Shown: positions 17,252 through 26,131, numbered from the stretch's first letter. The stretch is 40,123 nucleotides of DNA from Pseudomonas donghuensis (GCF_000259195.1 NZ_JH650761.1:1-40123), one strand, 5' to 3'. Translations and numbers: made by a program. Notes: generated from the sequence alone by a model not told the origin.

Positions 17252-18648
17252 AACGGCTGTCGCTGCTTGGCCTGAGCCTGCTGCTGTCGGCCTGTCAGAT
17301 GGTCGGGCCGGATTACCACGTGCCCAAGGACGCTGTCATCCAGCGCGCCGACCTGCAGGGCGAACTGCGCCAGGACGCCAGCAGCGTGGTCTCGGCGCCT
17401 GTGCCCAAAGACTGGTGGCACCTGTACCAGGACGAGCGCCTCAATGAGCTGGTGCGTCAGGCCCTGGCCGCCAACACTGAACTGCGCGTAGCGGCAGCGA
17501 ATATCGCCAAGGCCCGTGCCCAGGTCGAAGAAGCCGAGGCCCAGGGCGGCCTCAATGGTGGCGTGAAGCTGGGCGCCCAGCGTTTGCAAGAGTCTGGCGA
17601 GGCGTTCCTGCTGCCAGAGAAGGTGCCCGTGGCCAACATTGGTGAGGCGATTATCAGCGCTTCCTACCAGTTTGACCTGTGGGGCACCCTCAAGCGTGGC
17701 GTCGAGGCCGCCCAGGCCAATGCCGATGCGACCCAGGCTGCCGCCGATACTGCGCGCATCACCCTGGTGGCGGATGTGGTCCGCGCCTATACCCAGGTAT
17801 GCGCGGCCAACGAGGAATATCACATCGCCCATGAGTCCCTGGGCCTGCAAGAACAGAGCGTGACCCTGACCCAGCGCCTGCGCGACGCCGGTCGTGGTGA
17901 CGAAACCCAGGTGACCCGGTCGCAGACCCAGTTCAAATCCCTGCGCGCCGAGCTGCCGCGTTACCAGGCCGCGCGTGAAGCGGGCCTGTACACCTTGTCG
18001 ATGCTGTTGGCCAAACCGCTCAATCAATTGCCGGCCGGCACGGGCGATTGCGCCGAGTTGCCGCATATCGCCCAGGTCCTGCCGGTGGGTGATGGCGCGG
18101 CGCTGCTCAAGCGCCGCCCAGATATCCGTCAGGCCGAACGCAGCCTGGCGGCGGCCACGGCAACCATTGGCGTGGCCACTGGGCAGTTGTATCCAGACAT
18201 CAGTATCGGTGCCCAAGTGGGCACTATCGGTATTCTCGACAACCTGGGGGAACCTGCGACCAACCGCTGGGGCTTCGGCCCGCTGCTGACCTGGACGGTG
18301 CCGACCAACGGTTCGCGAGCGCGCATTCGCGCGGCAGAAGCTTCGACCCAGGCGGCGCTGGCGCATTTTGATGGGGTGGTGCTCAATGCCATTCGTGAAA
18401 CCCAGACCAGCCTTGCGCAATACAGTGCTTTGCTGGAGCGCCGTGATGCCCTGGCTGATGCCGAGCGTTCGGCGCAATTGGCGGCGGATCAGACCCACCG
18501 CTTTTATCAGGCCGGGCGCGAGTCGTTCCTCGCCGACCTGCAGGCAACCCGCACCTACACCGACATGCGCGCGCAGCTGGCGGCGGCCAATACCCAGGTG
18601 GCGATGGGGCAGATTGGGTTGTTCCTGGCGTTGGGTGGCGGTTGGTAA
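17248..18648 (+). CDS. NodT-family outer-membrane efflux lipoprotein
   Basis: Outer-membrane channel of 466 residues for the efflux pump. A lipoprotein signal (MKRLSLLGLSLLLSAC) gives a lipobox LSAC with the lipidated Cys at residue 16. Two OEP repeats follow, with the DWWHLYQDERLNELV and RRPDIRQAERSLAAATA stretches that are typical of NodT/OprM proteins. The start overlaps the adaptor stop by 4 bp. It is the last gene of the operon; a REP pair follows within 16 bp. Confidence 0.92.
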   Translation: MKRLSLLGLSLLLSACQMVGPDYHVPKDAVIQRADLQGELRQDASSVVSAPVPKDWWHLYQDERLNELVRQALAANTELRVAAANIAKARAQVEEAEAQGGLNGGVKLGAQRLQESGEAFLLPEKVPVANIGEAIISASYQFDLWGTLKRGVEAAQANADATQAAADTARITLVADVVRAYTQVCAANEEYHIAHESLGLQEQSVTLTQRLRDAGRGDETQVTRSQTQFKSLRAELPRYQAAREAGLYTLSMLLAKPLNQLPAGTGDCAELPHIAQVLPVGDGAALLKRRPDIRQAERSLAAATATIGVATGQLYPDISIGAQVGTIGILDNLGEPATNRWGFGPLLTWTVPTNGSRARIRAAEASTQAALAHFDGVVLNAIRETQTSLAQYSALLERRDALADAERSAQLAADQTHRFYQAGRESFLADLQATRTYTDMRAQLAAANTQVAMGQIGLFLALGGGW

Positions 18649-18663
18649 GAGCGGCAAGGCTGC

Positions 18664-18730
18664 GCCGGCAAAGCCAGCTCCCACAGGGTCCGGCGTCAAC
18701 AGATCCTTTGTGGGAGCCGGCCTTGCCGGC
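18664..18730. repeat. Paired REP element between efflux operon and slipin gene
   Basis: Imperfect inverted arms (18664-18685 and 18709-18730) built on gccggcaaagccagctccc and its complement, related to the copy at 7564-7620. It separates two convergent transcription units (efflux operon and nfeD-slipin), where it could serve as a two-way transcript end. Confidence 0.8.
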
Positions 18731-18741
18731 GATTGGCGACT

Positions 18742-19488
18742 TCACTTATCCACAAGCCCCTTGAGCATCTCGATCGGCAACGGAAACACGATCGTCGACG
18801 ACTTGTCCCCGGCAATAGTGCCCAGGGTCTGCATGTACCGCAGCTGCATCGCGCCCGATTGGCGGCCGAGCATTTCCGCGGCCTGCATCAGCTTCTCCGA
18901 TGCCTGCAATTCGCCTTCGGCATGGATCACCTTGGCTCGCCGCTCCCGTTCAGCCTCGGCCTGACGGGCAATGGCGCGGATCATCGACTCATTGAGATCG
19001 ACGTGCTTGATCTCGACGTTGGCGACCTTGATGCCCCAGGCATCGGTCTGCGCATCCAGCACCTGGCGGATGTCCAGGTTCAGCCGCTCACGCTCGGCCA
19101 GCAGTTCATCCAGTTCATGCTTGCCCAGCACCGCACGTAAAGTGGTCTGCGCCAGTTGGCTGGTGGCCATGAGAAAGTCTTCGACCTGGATGATCGCCTT
19201 CTGCGGGTCGAGCACTCGAAAGTACAGCACCGCGTTGACCTTGACCGAGACGTTGTCGCGGGTGATTACATCCTGCGGCGGCACATCCAGCACCACCGTG
19301 CGCAGGTCGACCCGGACCATCTGCTGGATCCCCGGGATCAGCAACACCAGGCCCGGGCCCTTGACTCGCCAGAAGCGTCCGAGCTGGAACACCACGCCAC
19401 GTTCGTATTCGCGCAGGATGCGGAATGCCGCCAGCAACAGCACCGCCAGCAGTGCCAGCAATGCGCCAAAGCCCAGTTCGAAAAACAT
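18742..19488 (-). CDS. Slipin (stomatin/prohibitin-like SPFH protein)
   Basis: Membrane-associated scaffold protein of 248 residues: N-terminal membrane segment (about 4-24), SPFH domain ([20 protein letters not shown] ... [20 protein letters not shown]), then a charged coiled coil ([18 protein letters not shown]) for oligomerisation. Slipins pair with NfeD proteins, and here the nfeD gene lies directly upstream: its stop is 1 bp before the slipin ATG and AAGGAG (19495-19500) sits inside the nfeD end. Proposed general role is membrane-domain organisation and quality control. Confidence 0.92.
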   Translation of the reverse strand: MFFELGFGALLALLAVLLLAAFRILREYERGVVFQLGRFWRVKGPGLVLLIPGIQQMVRVDLRTVVLDVPPQDVITRDNVSVKVNAVLYFRVLDPQKAIIQVEDFLMATSQLAQTTLRAVLGKHELDELLAERERLNLDIRQVLDAQTDAWGIKVANVEIKHVDLNESMIRAIARQAEAERERRAKVIHAEGELQASEKLMQAAEMLGRQSGAMQLRYMQTLGTIAGDKSSTIVFPLPIEMLKGLVDK

Positions 19489-19489
19489 C

Positions 19490-20875
19490 TCAGTCTCCTT
19501 GCGCCGGTGCTTCTGCTTCGGCGCTGACGTCCAGTAGTACGCCCTTGCGTGTAATCACCCGGACGCGTTGCCCCACCTGCAGTGGCGTCTGGCATTGGGC
19601 CTGCCACTGCTCACCCTGCACCTGCACCGAGCCGATGAACGGGTCGCTGTCATTGACCGCCATCACTGTCGCCAGGCTGCCCACCAGCCCGGCATCACCG
19701 CTGACCAGCGCGCGCTTGCGCGCCTTCATGGCCATGCCCAAGACACCGCCGAGCAGCAGCGCCGAGAGCAGCGCGAGGGTCAGGATCAATGCCAGGGGGA
19801 TGCCGAAGCCGGGCACATCGGTGTCCATCAAAATCACCGCGCCGACCACGAACGCGACGATGCCGCCAAAGCCGACCACACCGAAACTGGGCAGGAACGC
19901 CTCGGCAATCATGAAGGCGATACCGAGCATGATCAGCGCCGCCCCGGCATAGCTCACCGGCAATAGCTGCAGGGCATACAGAGCGACCAGCAGGCAGATG
20001 CCGCCGATCACCCCGCCCACTCCGGAGCCGGGGCTCATGAACTCGAACATCAGCCCGTAGATGCCGATCATGATCAGGATCAGCGCCACGCTGGGGTTGG
20101 TGATCACCGCCAGCAGGCGCGTGCGCCAGTCCGGCTCGCGTTCGATGATCGCCACATTGGCCGTATGCAACTGCACCGGCTGGCCAGCGGCTTCCAGGCT
20201 CTTGCCGTCGAGTTGGCGCAGCAGGTCGGGGAGGTCGTTGGCGATACGGTCAATGACTTTCAGGCGCAGGGCTTCGTTGGCGGGCAGGCTCACCGATTCG
20301 CGCACCGCTTGCTCCGCCCAATCGGCATTGCGCCCGCGCAGTTGTGCCAGGCCGCGAATGTAGGCGGCGGCGTCGTTGATCTGCTTGCGGGTCAGGGTGT
20401 CCTGCTCACTGTTCGGCGCTTGCTTGTCGCCGGTGGGCGAGGCGGGCGGTGCGGCCGGGTCCTTGGGCGTGCCCGGCAGGCCGCCGATCTGTACCGGCGT
20501 GGCGGCGCCAAGGTTTGTGCCCGGGGCCATTGCCGCCACGTGGCTGGCATAAAGGATGTAAGTGCCGGCGCTGGCCGCGCGGGCGCCACCGGGCGCGACG
20601 AAGGTCGCGACGGGTACGGGGCTGGCGACAATCGCCTTGATGATCGCGCGCATCGAGCTGTCGAGCCCGCCCGGGGTGTCGAGGCGGATGACCACCAGTT
20701 GCGCCTGCTGTGTCTTGGCCTGTTCCAGGCCGCGTACCAGATAGTCGGCGCTGGCCGGACCGATGGCACCGTCGATACTCATCACCAGCACCGGATTGCC
20801 GGGCGCAGCCACGCCGCTCGTCAGGGCGCTGAGCATCAGTAGAAGCAGCAGGTGCCGACACCAGCGAGCGATCAC
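19490..20875 (-). CDS. NfeD-family membrane-bound ClpP-like serine protease
   Basis: NfeD1b-type protein of 461 residues. Signal peptide (about 1-23), then a ClpP-like protease domain with DTPGG (66-70), nucleophile Ser102 (ARAASAGTY) and a Lys at 164 as plausible partner of the Ser-Lys dyad. Between them lies a Pro/Ala/Gly-rich insert (about 131-160). Four or more transmembrane helices follow (about 255-395), then a C-terminal OB-fold NfeD domain (about 400-455). Such enzymes cleave stomatin-like partners; the slipin gene follows at once. The start is GTG at 20875 with a poor ribosome-binding site. It is divergent from the ybaK-like gene. Confidence 0.9.
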   Translation of the reverse strand: MIARWCRHLLLLLMLSALTSGVAAPGNPVLVMSIDGAIGPASADYLVRGLEQAKTQQAQLVVIRLDTPGGLDSSMRAIIKAIVASPVPVATFVAPGGARAASAGTYILYASHVAAMAPGTNLGAATPVQIGGLPGTPKDPAAPPASPTGDKQAPNSEQDTLTRKQINDAAAYIRGLAQLRGRNADWAEQAVRESVSLPANEALRLKVIDRIANDLPDLLRQLDGKSLEAAGQPVQLHTANVAIIEREPDWRTRLLAVITNPSVALILIMIGIYGLMFEFMSPGSGVGGVIGGICLLVALYALQLLPVSYAGAALIMLGIAFMIAEAFLPSFGVVGFGGIVAFVVGAVILMDTDVPGFGIPLALILTLALLSALLLGGVLGMAMKARKRALVSGDAGLVGSLATVMAVNDSDPFIGSVQVQGEQWQAQCQTPLQVGQRVRVITRKGVLLDVSAEAEAPAQGD

Positions 20876-20905
20876 CTGAATTCACCCGGGCAGTGCGTGT
20901 CCAAT

Positions 20906-20944
20906 AAGTTTAGTCGGCTGCTTGATGCAGCACGGCCTAAACTT
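20906..20944. promoter_or_regulatory. Nested inverted repeat in the nfeD/ybaK divergent promoter
   Basis: Outer arms AAGTTTAG (20906-20913) and CTAAACTT (20937-20944) enclose a second hairpin GCTGC-TTGAT-GCAGC (20917-20931). It lies 31 bp from the nfeD start and 33 bp from the other. It could be an operator or a leader hairpin; no regulator is identified. Confidence 0.45.
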
Positions 20945-20977
20945 CAGAAGTGGGGGCGTTGTATCCGGAGGTGCATC

Positions 20978-21436
20978 ATGCGTATGGCAAAAACCCTGCA
21001 GCAATGCCTGGACAAGGCCGGCTGCGACTATGAAATCGTTTCTCATCCGCACTCATCAACCAGCCTTGAGTCGGCGCGTACCGCCGGCGTACCTGCCGAG
21101 CGGGTGGCCAAGTCGGTCATGCTCGACGACCGCCGGGGCAATTACCTGATGGCCGTGCTACCGGCTAACCGTCACCTGGACATGAGCAAGGTGCGGGCCA
21201 CCGGACCCTGGCAAATGACCCATGAAAGCGGCTTGCCACATCTGTTCGGCGACTGCGAACGTGGTGCCATTCCGGCGTTGGGTGATGCTTACTCGATCAA
21301 GATGCTGCTCGATCCGACCCTGACCCGTCAGGGGGATATTTATGTCGAGGCAGGCGATCACGATCACCTGATCCACATGAACATGACGCAGTACCTGAAA
21401 CTGGTGCCAAACGCCGAAGTGCGTGAGGTTTGCTGA
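20978..21436 (+). CDS. YbaK/EbsC-family protein (aminoacyl-tRNA deacylase-like)
   Basis: Single-domain cytoplasmic protein of 152 residues of the YbaK/ProX superfamily, which hydrolyses mischarged aminoacyl-tRNAs in trans. Visible family features are AERVAKSVMLDDRRGNYLMA, with the conserved Lys that contacts the aminoacyl end, and the GAIPALGDAY loop (GxxPPxG-like). Which tRNA it edits cannot be told. The ATG at 20978 was chosen because GGAGG lies 6-10 nt upstream; the longer open frame upstream runs through the promoter inverted repeat and is not coding. Confidence 0.85.
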   Translation: MRMAKTLQQCLDKAGCDYEIVSHPHSSTSLESARTAGVPAERVAKSVMLDDRRGNYLMAVLPANRHLDMSKVRATGPWQMTHESGLPHLFGDCERGAIPALGDAYSIKMLLDPTLTRQGDIYVEAGDHDHLIHMNMTQYLKLVPNAEVREVC

Positions 21437-21496
21437 TGATCAACCCACTGCCAGGCTGGCGTCGTGGATGCCCGGCCTGGCCCCAAGGAGTGACCC

Positions 21497-21739
21497 ATGG
21501 AAGCACCAAACCACAAGTTTTCCGAATTGTTCAAGCAACTGGGATTACCTGACGATCCGAAGGGGATTGATCAATTCATAACCAGTCATTCGCCGCTAAA
21601 AAGCGATATCAAGCTGGTCGATGCGCCATTCTGGACCTCAAGCCAGCGAGCGTTTCTGAAAGACAGTATCGACGAAGATGCCGACTGGGCGGTGATGTTC
21701 GACCAACTCAACGAGGCGCTGCGGCGTCCTAGAAAATAA
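21497..21739 (+). CDS. DUF2789 small protein
   Basis: Acidic protein of 80 residues (MEAPNHKFSELFKQLGLPDD ... PFWTSSQRAFLKDSIDEDAD) that matches the DUF2789 family, common in gammaproteobacteria and of unknown function. It has no signal peptide or membrane segment. A strong aaggagtg precedes the ATG. It lies 60 bp after the ybaK-like gene and may be cotranscribed with it. Confidence 0.82.
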   Translation: MEAPNHKFSELFKQLGLPDDPKGIDQFITSHSPLKSDIKLVDAPFWTSSQRAFLKDSIDEDADWAVMFDQLNEALRRPRK

Positions 21740-21810
21740 ACGCTGAGCGGCACATCTACCGGTGAACGGCGTTGCTATGCTCAGGAAAAAACAACAAGGG
21801 GATAGCGCCA

Positions 21811-22446
21811 ATGAAAGATCCCTATGCCGCCGGTTTCTGGTGTGCCGTGACTGCCCTGGGCCTGCTGACCGTCGGTTATTTCTACGGAATCAAACAGACC
21901 CACCAGCTGGGCCAGGCACTGGTGTTTCTCTATGCCGCCGGGGGCGTGATCGGTGCGTTGGCGCTGACCGCGCTGGCCTGGATTGGCTGGCAGCAATTGC
22001 GCGTGAGCAAGCGTCAGCTGGCCCAGGGCCGAACGCTGGTCGCGATCTGGAACACCAAGGTTGCCTTGCGCCGGGTCGAGACGGTGTTCGACCGCTATTT
22101 CTGGGGCAGCTACTGGCAGCCCGGACGCACCTTTCAGGAGGTGATGGGCGAGCTTGAAGGCACGCCGCTGGAGCAGAGCCTTGAAGCCCTGAAACGCCAA
22201 TGCCGCGAGCTTGATCGCGAAACCCATGACCGCCGCCACTGGCTGGACAACGCCCGCGAGCTCTCGACCGTGGCCACCGCCATGGCCCGGGAACGTTATC
22301 AACTGGACTTGTGCGACTCGCAGCAAAGCAGCGGTCGTGGCGCCGCCGTGCTCAATCGCGACCTGGAAGTGCTGGTATACACCTGGTCGGCGCGCTTGCG
22401 CAGCTTCGACCACCAGCTCGACGAGCTGGAGGGCGAATACCGCTGA
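21811..22446 (+). CDS. Two-TM membrane protein of unknown function
   Basis: I do not recognise a family. The 211-residue protein has two hydrophobic segments (about 7-26 and 37-60, GFWCAVTALGLLTVGYFYG and ALVFLYAAGGVIGALALTAL). A mostly helical charged cytoplasmic part follows, with a WNTKVALRRVETVFDRYFWG stretch and coiled-coil-like C terminus. The ATG at 21811 has aagggg upstream and begins at the membrane segment, so it is preferred over an in-frame start 39 bp earlier. Convergent with the CBS protein gene. Confidence 0.75.
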   Translation: MKDPYAAGFWCAVTALGLLTVGYFYGIKQTHQLGQALVFLYAAGGVIGALALTALAWIGWQQLRVSKRQLAQGRTLVAIWNTKVALRRVETVFDRYFWGSYWQPGRTFQEVMGELEGTPLEQSLEALKRQCRELDRETHDRRHWLDNARELSTVATAMARERYQLDLCDSQQSSGRGAAVLNRDLEVLVYTWSARLRSFDHQLDELEGEYR

Positions 22447-22458
22447 GCGCGCAGCGAA

Positions 22459-22899
22459 TCAGTCGCCGCGAATGTACTGTTCCAGCTGCAGGATCATGTT
22501 GGCCTGTTCAGCGATGGCTTCCTTGACCAGGTCGCCAATCGACAACAGGCCGAGCAGTTCGCCGTTCTCGACCACCGGCAAGTGGCGCAGGTGACTGTTG
22601 GTCATCATGTTCATGCAGTATTCGACGTTCTGGTGCGGGTCGACGGTAATCACCGGCGCACTCATGATCGCACTGACGGGAGTGCCCACCGAACTGCGGC
22701 CCTTGAGCACCATCTTGCGCGCGTAGTCGCGCTCACTGACGATCCCCACTACACGCCCGTCCTGCACCACCGGCAGGGCACCGACGTTCTTCTCCGCCAT
22801 CAACCTCAGCGCATCGAGCACCATGTGGTCGGGGCCGATGGTGTGAACCTGGTGGTGCTGCTGGGCTTTTGTTTTTAGAAGCTGTGCCACGGTTTTCAT
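22459..22899 (-). CDS. CBS-domain pair protein
   Basis: Cytoplasmic protein of 146 residues made almost only of two CBS domains (about 8-63 and 75-132; GALPVVQDGRVVGIVSERDY and RHLPVVENGELLGLLSIGDL), which bind adenine nucleotides and act as energy sensors. No effector domain is attached, so the partner is unknown. The ATG at 22899 fits the family start (MKTVAQLLKTK); an upstream in-frame start would add a 42-residue Cys/Arg-rich tail that does not look coding. Confidence 0.88.
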   Translation of the reverse strand: MKTVAQLLKTKAQQHHQVHTIGPDHMVLDALRLMAEKNVGALPVVQDGRVVGIVSERDYARKMVLKGRSSVGTPVSAIMSAPVITVDPHQNVEYCMNMMTNSHLRHLPVVENGELLGLLSIGDLVKEAIAEQANMILQLEQYIRGD

Positions 22900-23015
22900 A
22901 GAGGCCTCTGCGATGCTGGGAGTGGGTGACGGCAGATAGCTAAAGAATCGTGTACTGATGGCTGCAGGGCAAGGGCGAAAGCGGCATCGATGTGATTGAA
23001 AAACGTCATGGGCGC

Positions 23016-23048
23016 AAAAATGCAAAAGCGGCCAATGATGGCCGCTTT
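23016..23048 (-). terminator. Rho-independent terminator after the DUF805 gene
   Basis: Perfect 10-bp stem AAAGCGGCCA-ATGA-TGGCCGCTTT (23025-23048). Read on the minus strand it runs into TGCATTTTT. It lies 25 bp past the stop of the DUF805 gene and would separate it from the CBS gene. Confidence 0.8.
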
Positions 23049-23073
23049 GCTTTGAGACTCGATCATTCCGTGA

Positions 23074-23523
23074 TCAAGCGATACCTTTCGGGTTTTGGCC
23101 GAAACGGTTCGGGCCTGGCTGGCTGTCCTGGCACAGGAAGATCAGGTTGACGATCGGGAGCAGCAGCCACCAGCCGCTACGGTCAGTGTCGTGCATGCGT
23201 CGAACGCCTACGGCGATGCCCGGGATCAGCAGTGCCAGGCTATACAGGTTGGAGAGGATGGCACCGGTACCGGCCACGCGGTCGATAAAGCCCAGCACCA
23301 TGGCCACCAGGATGTTGACCAGGAAGAACATCCAGTATTCCTTGCGGCGCGCGCGGCCGGAGAACACGGCGTATTTCTTCAATACTTCAAAGTACCAGAT
23401 GCCAGTCGGCGCAGGTGCGGCGGTCACAGGTGCTGCAGCAGCTTGCGGTGCACCACACGCCGGGCAAGCCAGGGCGCTGCTGTGGATTTCCTTGGCGCAG
23501 CCACGGCAAAAAACCATACTCAT
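23074..23523 (-). CDS. Zinc-ribbon plus DUF805 membrane protein
   Basis: Protein of 149 residues. N-terminal zinc ribbon with two Cys pairs (FCRGCAKEIHSSALACPACG), an Ala/Pro linker, then a DUF805 membrane domain (FSGRARRKEYWMFFLVNILV, then RRMHDTDRSGWWLLLPIVNL) with about three to four helices. The function of DUF805 is unknown. The first ~14 residues are nearly the same as those of the next gene upstream, 15 bp away, so the pair probably arose by duplication of the zinc-ribbon end and is cotranscribed. Confidence 0.85.
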   Translation of the reverse strand: MSMVFCRGCAKEIHSSALACPACGAPQAAAAPVTAAPAPTGIWYFEVLKKYAVFSGRARRKEYWMFFLVNILVAMVLGFIDRVAGTGAILSNLYSLALLIPGIAVGVRRMHDTDRSGWWLLLPIVNLIFLCQDSQPGPNRFGQNPKGIA

Positions 23524-23538
23524 TTGTTGTCCCTTACA

Positions 23539-23892
23539 TTAATTAACTGATAGTCCGATATACACAAACAGTGAAATACCCGACAAAGTCGCACCGGCAA
23601 TTGCCATGTTGCTTCCCGGCTTTTTGTTGACGATGCTGAGCGTGCCCAGGATCAACCCGGTCAGCGCAAACAGGCCTAATCCCAACAGAGTGTTACGGTC
23701 CCAATCGGAATCGTCGAACAGTGAAAGCCCGCAGAGGATGCCGAGGATCAGCGAAGTGATGCCCATCCAGGGCGAGGGTTGGCTGGCAGGTTGCGAGGTG
23801 GCGGGGAGATACTGAGGGGCGCCGCACTGTGGGCAGCTGGGTGCCGTTTCATGGATTTCCTTGGCACAACCGCGGCAAAAAACCATTGCCAT
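23539..23892 (-). CDS. Zinc-ribbon plus DUF4190-like membrane protein
   Basis: Protein of 117 residues with an N-terminal zinc ribbon (FCRGCAKEIHETAPSCPQCG), a Gln/Pro/Ser linker, and two or three membrane helices resembling DUF4190 (GITSLILGILCG ... LFALTGLILGTLSIVNKK ... IAGATLSGISLFVYIGL). Function unknown. Its zinc ribbon closely matches that of the downstream DUF805 protein, while the membrane domains are unrelated. ATG at 23892 with aaagga upstream. Confidence 0.8.
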   Translation of the reverse strand: MAMVFCRGCAKEIHETAPSCPQCGAPQYLPATSQPASQPSPWMGITSLILGILCGLSLFDDSDWDRNTLLGLGLFALTGLILGTLSIVNKKPGSNMAIAGATLSGISLFVYIGLSVN

Positions 23893-23984
23893 GACAATTC
23901 CTTTTGATCGTTTCTGCTTGCGTGTGTGCAGCAGAAGTCGGCGGGGAGTTTACCAAATATTTCATAGGTGGCGTAACAGTGGCA

Positions 23985-24020
23985 GCGCCCTGCTGAACCC
24001 CAAAGGATTTAACAGGGCGC
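23985..24020. terminator. Inverted repeat after the DUF3857 gene, possible transcript end
   Basis: Perfect 8-bp arms GCGCCCTG (23985-23992) and CAGGGCGC (24013-24020) with a 20-nt loop, 6 bp past the stop of the DUF3857/transglutaminase gene. No T-tract, so termination is uncertain; it may only stabilise the mRNA 3' end. Confidence 0.4.
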
Positions 24021-24026
24021 GATACG

Positions 24027-25883
24027 TCAGCTCTTCTGCACGATCACCTGGCTGTTCAGGTCATTGAGCATGGCGTCCAGGGTTGGCTTCATCTTCTCGA
24101 AGTCCTTCACGCTGCACACCGCTTTCGGGTTGTGGAAGTCCAGGCGGCGCTTGACCACCAGGCTGTTGCCCTGCAGGGCATACTCGGCGCTGTAATCGAA
24201 GTGCTTGTCCTTGAGGGTCACAGGTTTGGGCGCGGCGATGATCTTGACGTCGGCCGGGAACTCGAAGCGTGCCTGTTCTTCGGTGATACCGGAGATGCAG
24301 GTGAAGTCCTGGGTACGCTGCTTCTCGGCGATGAAGCCGAAGACGTTCTGGGCGATGCCGCCGGCCAGGCTGGTCAGGGTCGGCACGCCGATCGGGCCGG
24401 GCAGGTTGACCAGGTTTTCACTGCGACCGTTGATGTGCATCTCGAAGGCGCCGCTGGTTTCCAGGTCATCGCTGCTGATCTTGCCGCTGCCACGCTGGCC
24501 GTAGGCGGCGAGGATGCGCTGGGTCAGCAGGTCGCGCTCGGCCGGTTGCATGTTGCGCATCATCCAGCGGTTCATCTCGGCGGCCCAACCGTCGATCTTC
24601 GAGGCATGCGTGAAGTCGGCGGCGCCGCTGCTGGCCACGGTATACGTGGTGCTGTTGTGCACCAGGCCTGGCTGGGTGGCCGGGGTGTGGCCGAGCTTAC
24701 CCGAGCGGGCCAGCACGGTAGGCTTGTCCAGCACCGGGGCTGGCAGATAGCCGCTGGCGATGGCTTCGGCAGTGGAGTCCAGGTACAGGTCCAGGCTCGG
24801 CACGTAGGTGACCACGTGGTTGATCACACCCAGGGTTGGCACCTTGGGCAGGGCGTAGGCACTGCCGAGGTTGATCAGGGCCGGGGTGCTTTCAATGTTG
24901 ACCGCGGCCAGCAGCGCTTCGAGCAGGGCTACGTGGTCTTTGCAATCGCCATAGCGGTTGCTCAGTACGGTGTCGGCAGCATGCGGCACGACGCCGCCCG
25001 CGCCGATGTACACCGCCACGTAGCGGATATTGCGGCGCACCCAGTCACCCAGGGCCAAGGCCTTGTCGCGTGGGTCATCGATCTTGGCTGTCAGCTTCTC
25101 GGCCAGCTCGCGGATGGCCGGCGTGACTTCGCTGTTGGCCCGCGCCGCGTAGGCTTTGGCGAATTCGCTGTAGTCAGCAAAGGTGGACACGGCCAGGTAC
25201 TTGCCGTAGTCCGAGTAGGCTACCGCGCCCAGTTCTGTACGAGCGTTGTCACCCTGCACGTAGTCCCACTGGTAAACCTTGCGGCCGGTCTCGGCCTTGG
25301 GGCTGGATGCCTTGAAACCCTTGGCCTCGGCATTGAGCTTGAGGTTCTTCGGCAGGTCGTAGATCAGGGTGAACTGTTTGGTGGGGTGGAACTGCGGCAT
25401 CGCCAGGTCTTCGAACTGGCCGGGGAACAGCGGGGTCTTGCGCTGCTTCTTGAAGCTCAGCACCAGGCGGTCGCCGACTGCCACTTCCGGGAAAATCACC
25501 ACCTTGACCAGGCTGTCGTGGAACATTGGCGCCTGGGATGACTGGCGTTCCTGTTGCTCCTTGATCTGCTCTGGGCTGACCACGACCTTGCGGCCGTCCG
25601 GCTTCTGAGTGTAGGCCTGGGTAACTTCCAGGGTTTCCAGCGTGCGGTTGTAGTACAGCGATTGCTGGGCCTTGGCCTGGATCGCGCGTTCTTCGTTGAT
25701 CAGCAGGACCAGGTCCTGGGTGGAGGCGTAGCTGCCGTCTTCGGCAACCACGGTGCGTAGAATGTCCTTTTCGATGGTGACGGAGGGGTCGGTACCGTCG
25801 TCCTTGGCCTGTGCCATGTTCAAGGCGAACAGACAGCACAGCATCCCGACCCACCGGGCCGGGGTCAAAGCGAACCGCTTCAT
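24027..25883 (-). CDS. DUF3857 and transglutaminase-like domain protein (periplasmic)
   Basis: Exported protein of 618 residues: signal peptide (MKRFALTPARWVGMLCCLFA..., cleavage near residue 26 after AQA), a DUF3857 domain (about 40-220), and a transglutaminase-like core. The core keeps the Cys-His-Asp triad: C314 in YGDCKDH, H356 in VINHVV, D369 in LYLDST. A C-terminal beta-rich region follows. The family includes peptidase or cross-linking enzymes; the substrate here is unknown. The ATG at 25883 was chosen for its signal peptide and AAGGA upstream. Alone in its transcription unit. Confidence 0.87.
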   Translation of the reverse strand: MKRFALTPARWVGMLCCLFALNMAQAKDDGTDPSVTIEKDILRTVVAEDGSYASTQDLVLLINEERAIQAKAQQSLYYNRTLETLEVTQAYTQKPDGRKVVVSPEQIKEQQERQSSQAPMFHDSLVKVVIFPEVAVGDRLVLSFKKQRKTPLFPGQFEDLAMPQFHPTKQFTLIYDLPKNLKLNAEAKGFKASSPKAETGRKVYQWDYVQGDNARTELGAVAYSDYGKYLAVSTFADYSEFAKAYAARANSEVTPAIRELAEKLTAKIDDPRDKALALGDWVRRNIRYVAVYIGAGGVVPHAADTVLSNRYGDCKDHVALLEALLAAVNIESTPALINLGSAYALPKVPTLGVINHVVTYVPSLDLYLDSTAEAIASGYLPAPVLDKPTVLARSGKLGHTPATQPGLVHNSTTYTVASSGAADFTHASKIDGWAAEMNRWMMRNMQPAERDLLTQRILAAYGQRGSGKISSDDLETSGAFEMHINGRSENLVNLPGPIGVPTLTSLAGGIAQNVFGFIAEKQRTQDFTCISGITEEQARFEFPADVKIIAAPKPVTLKDKHFDYSAEYALQGNSLVVKRRLDFHNPKAVCSVKDFEKMKPTLDAMLNDLNSQVIVQKS

Positions 25884-26131
25884 AAAGATCCTTCTTGCTG
25901 GTGTATTCCAGGGGGCCTGACTCGATAAATGCGAATCAGTTAGTGGCATTTTGCCTCATCCGAAGGCTTCTCTGCTGCGACATTTTTTTGCGTGGGTATT
26001 TCCCTGCGTTTCATGTCTCTTTCGATTCAAGGATTTACAGGTCTTGCGCACTCCCCACGGTGGGCCTTGGCTTTGCCGACGATGGGCTGTGCAGCGGCCC
26101 CAAAATAGCCAGGGCCACACCTCACTCAGCC

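Noticed and set aside
24132..25541. 469-codon plus-strand frame inside the DUF3857 gene
   Set aside because: The minus-strand protein has a signal peptide and catalytic triad; the plus product is Val/Gly/Gln-rich without recognisable features.
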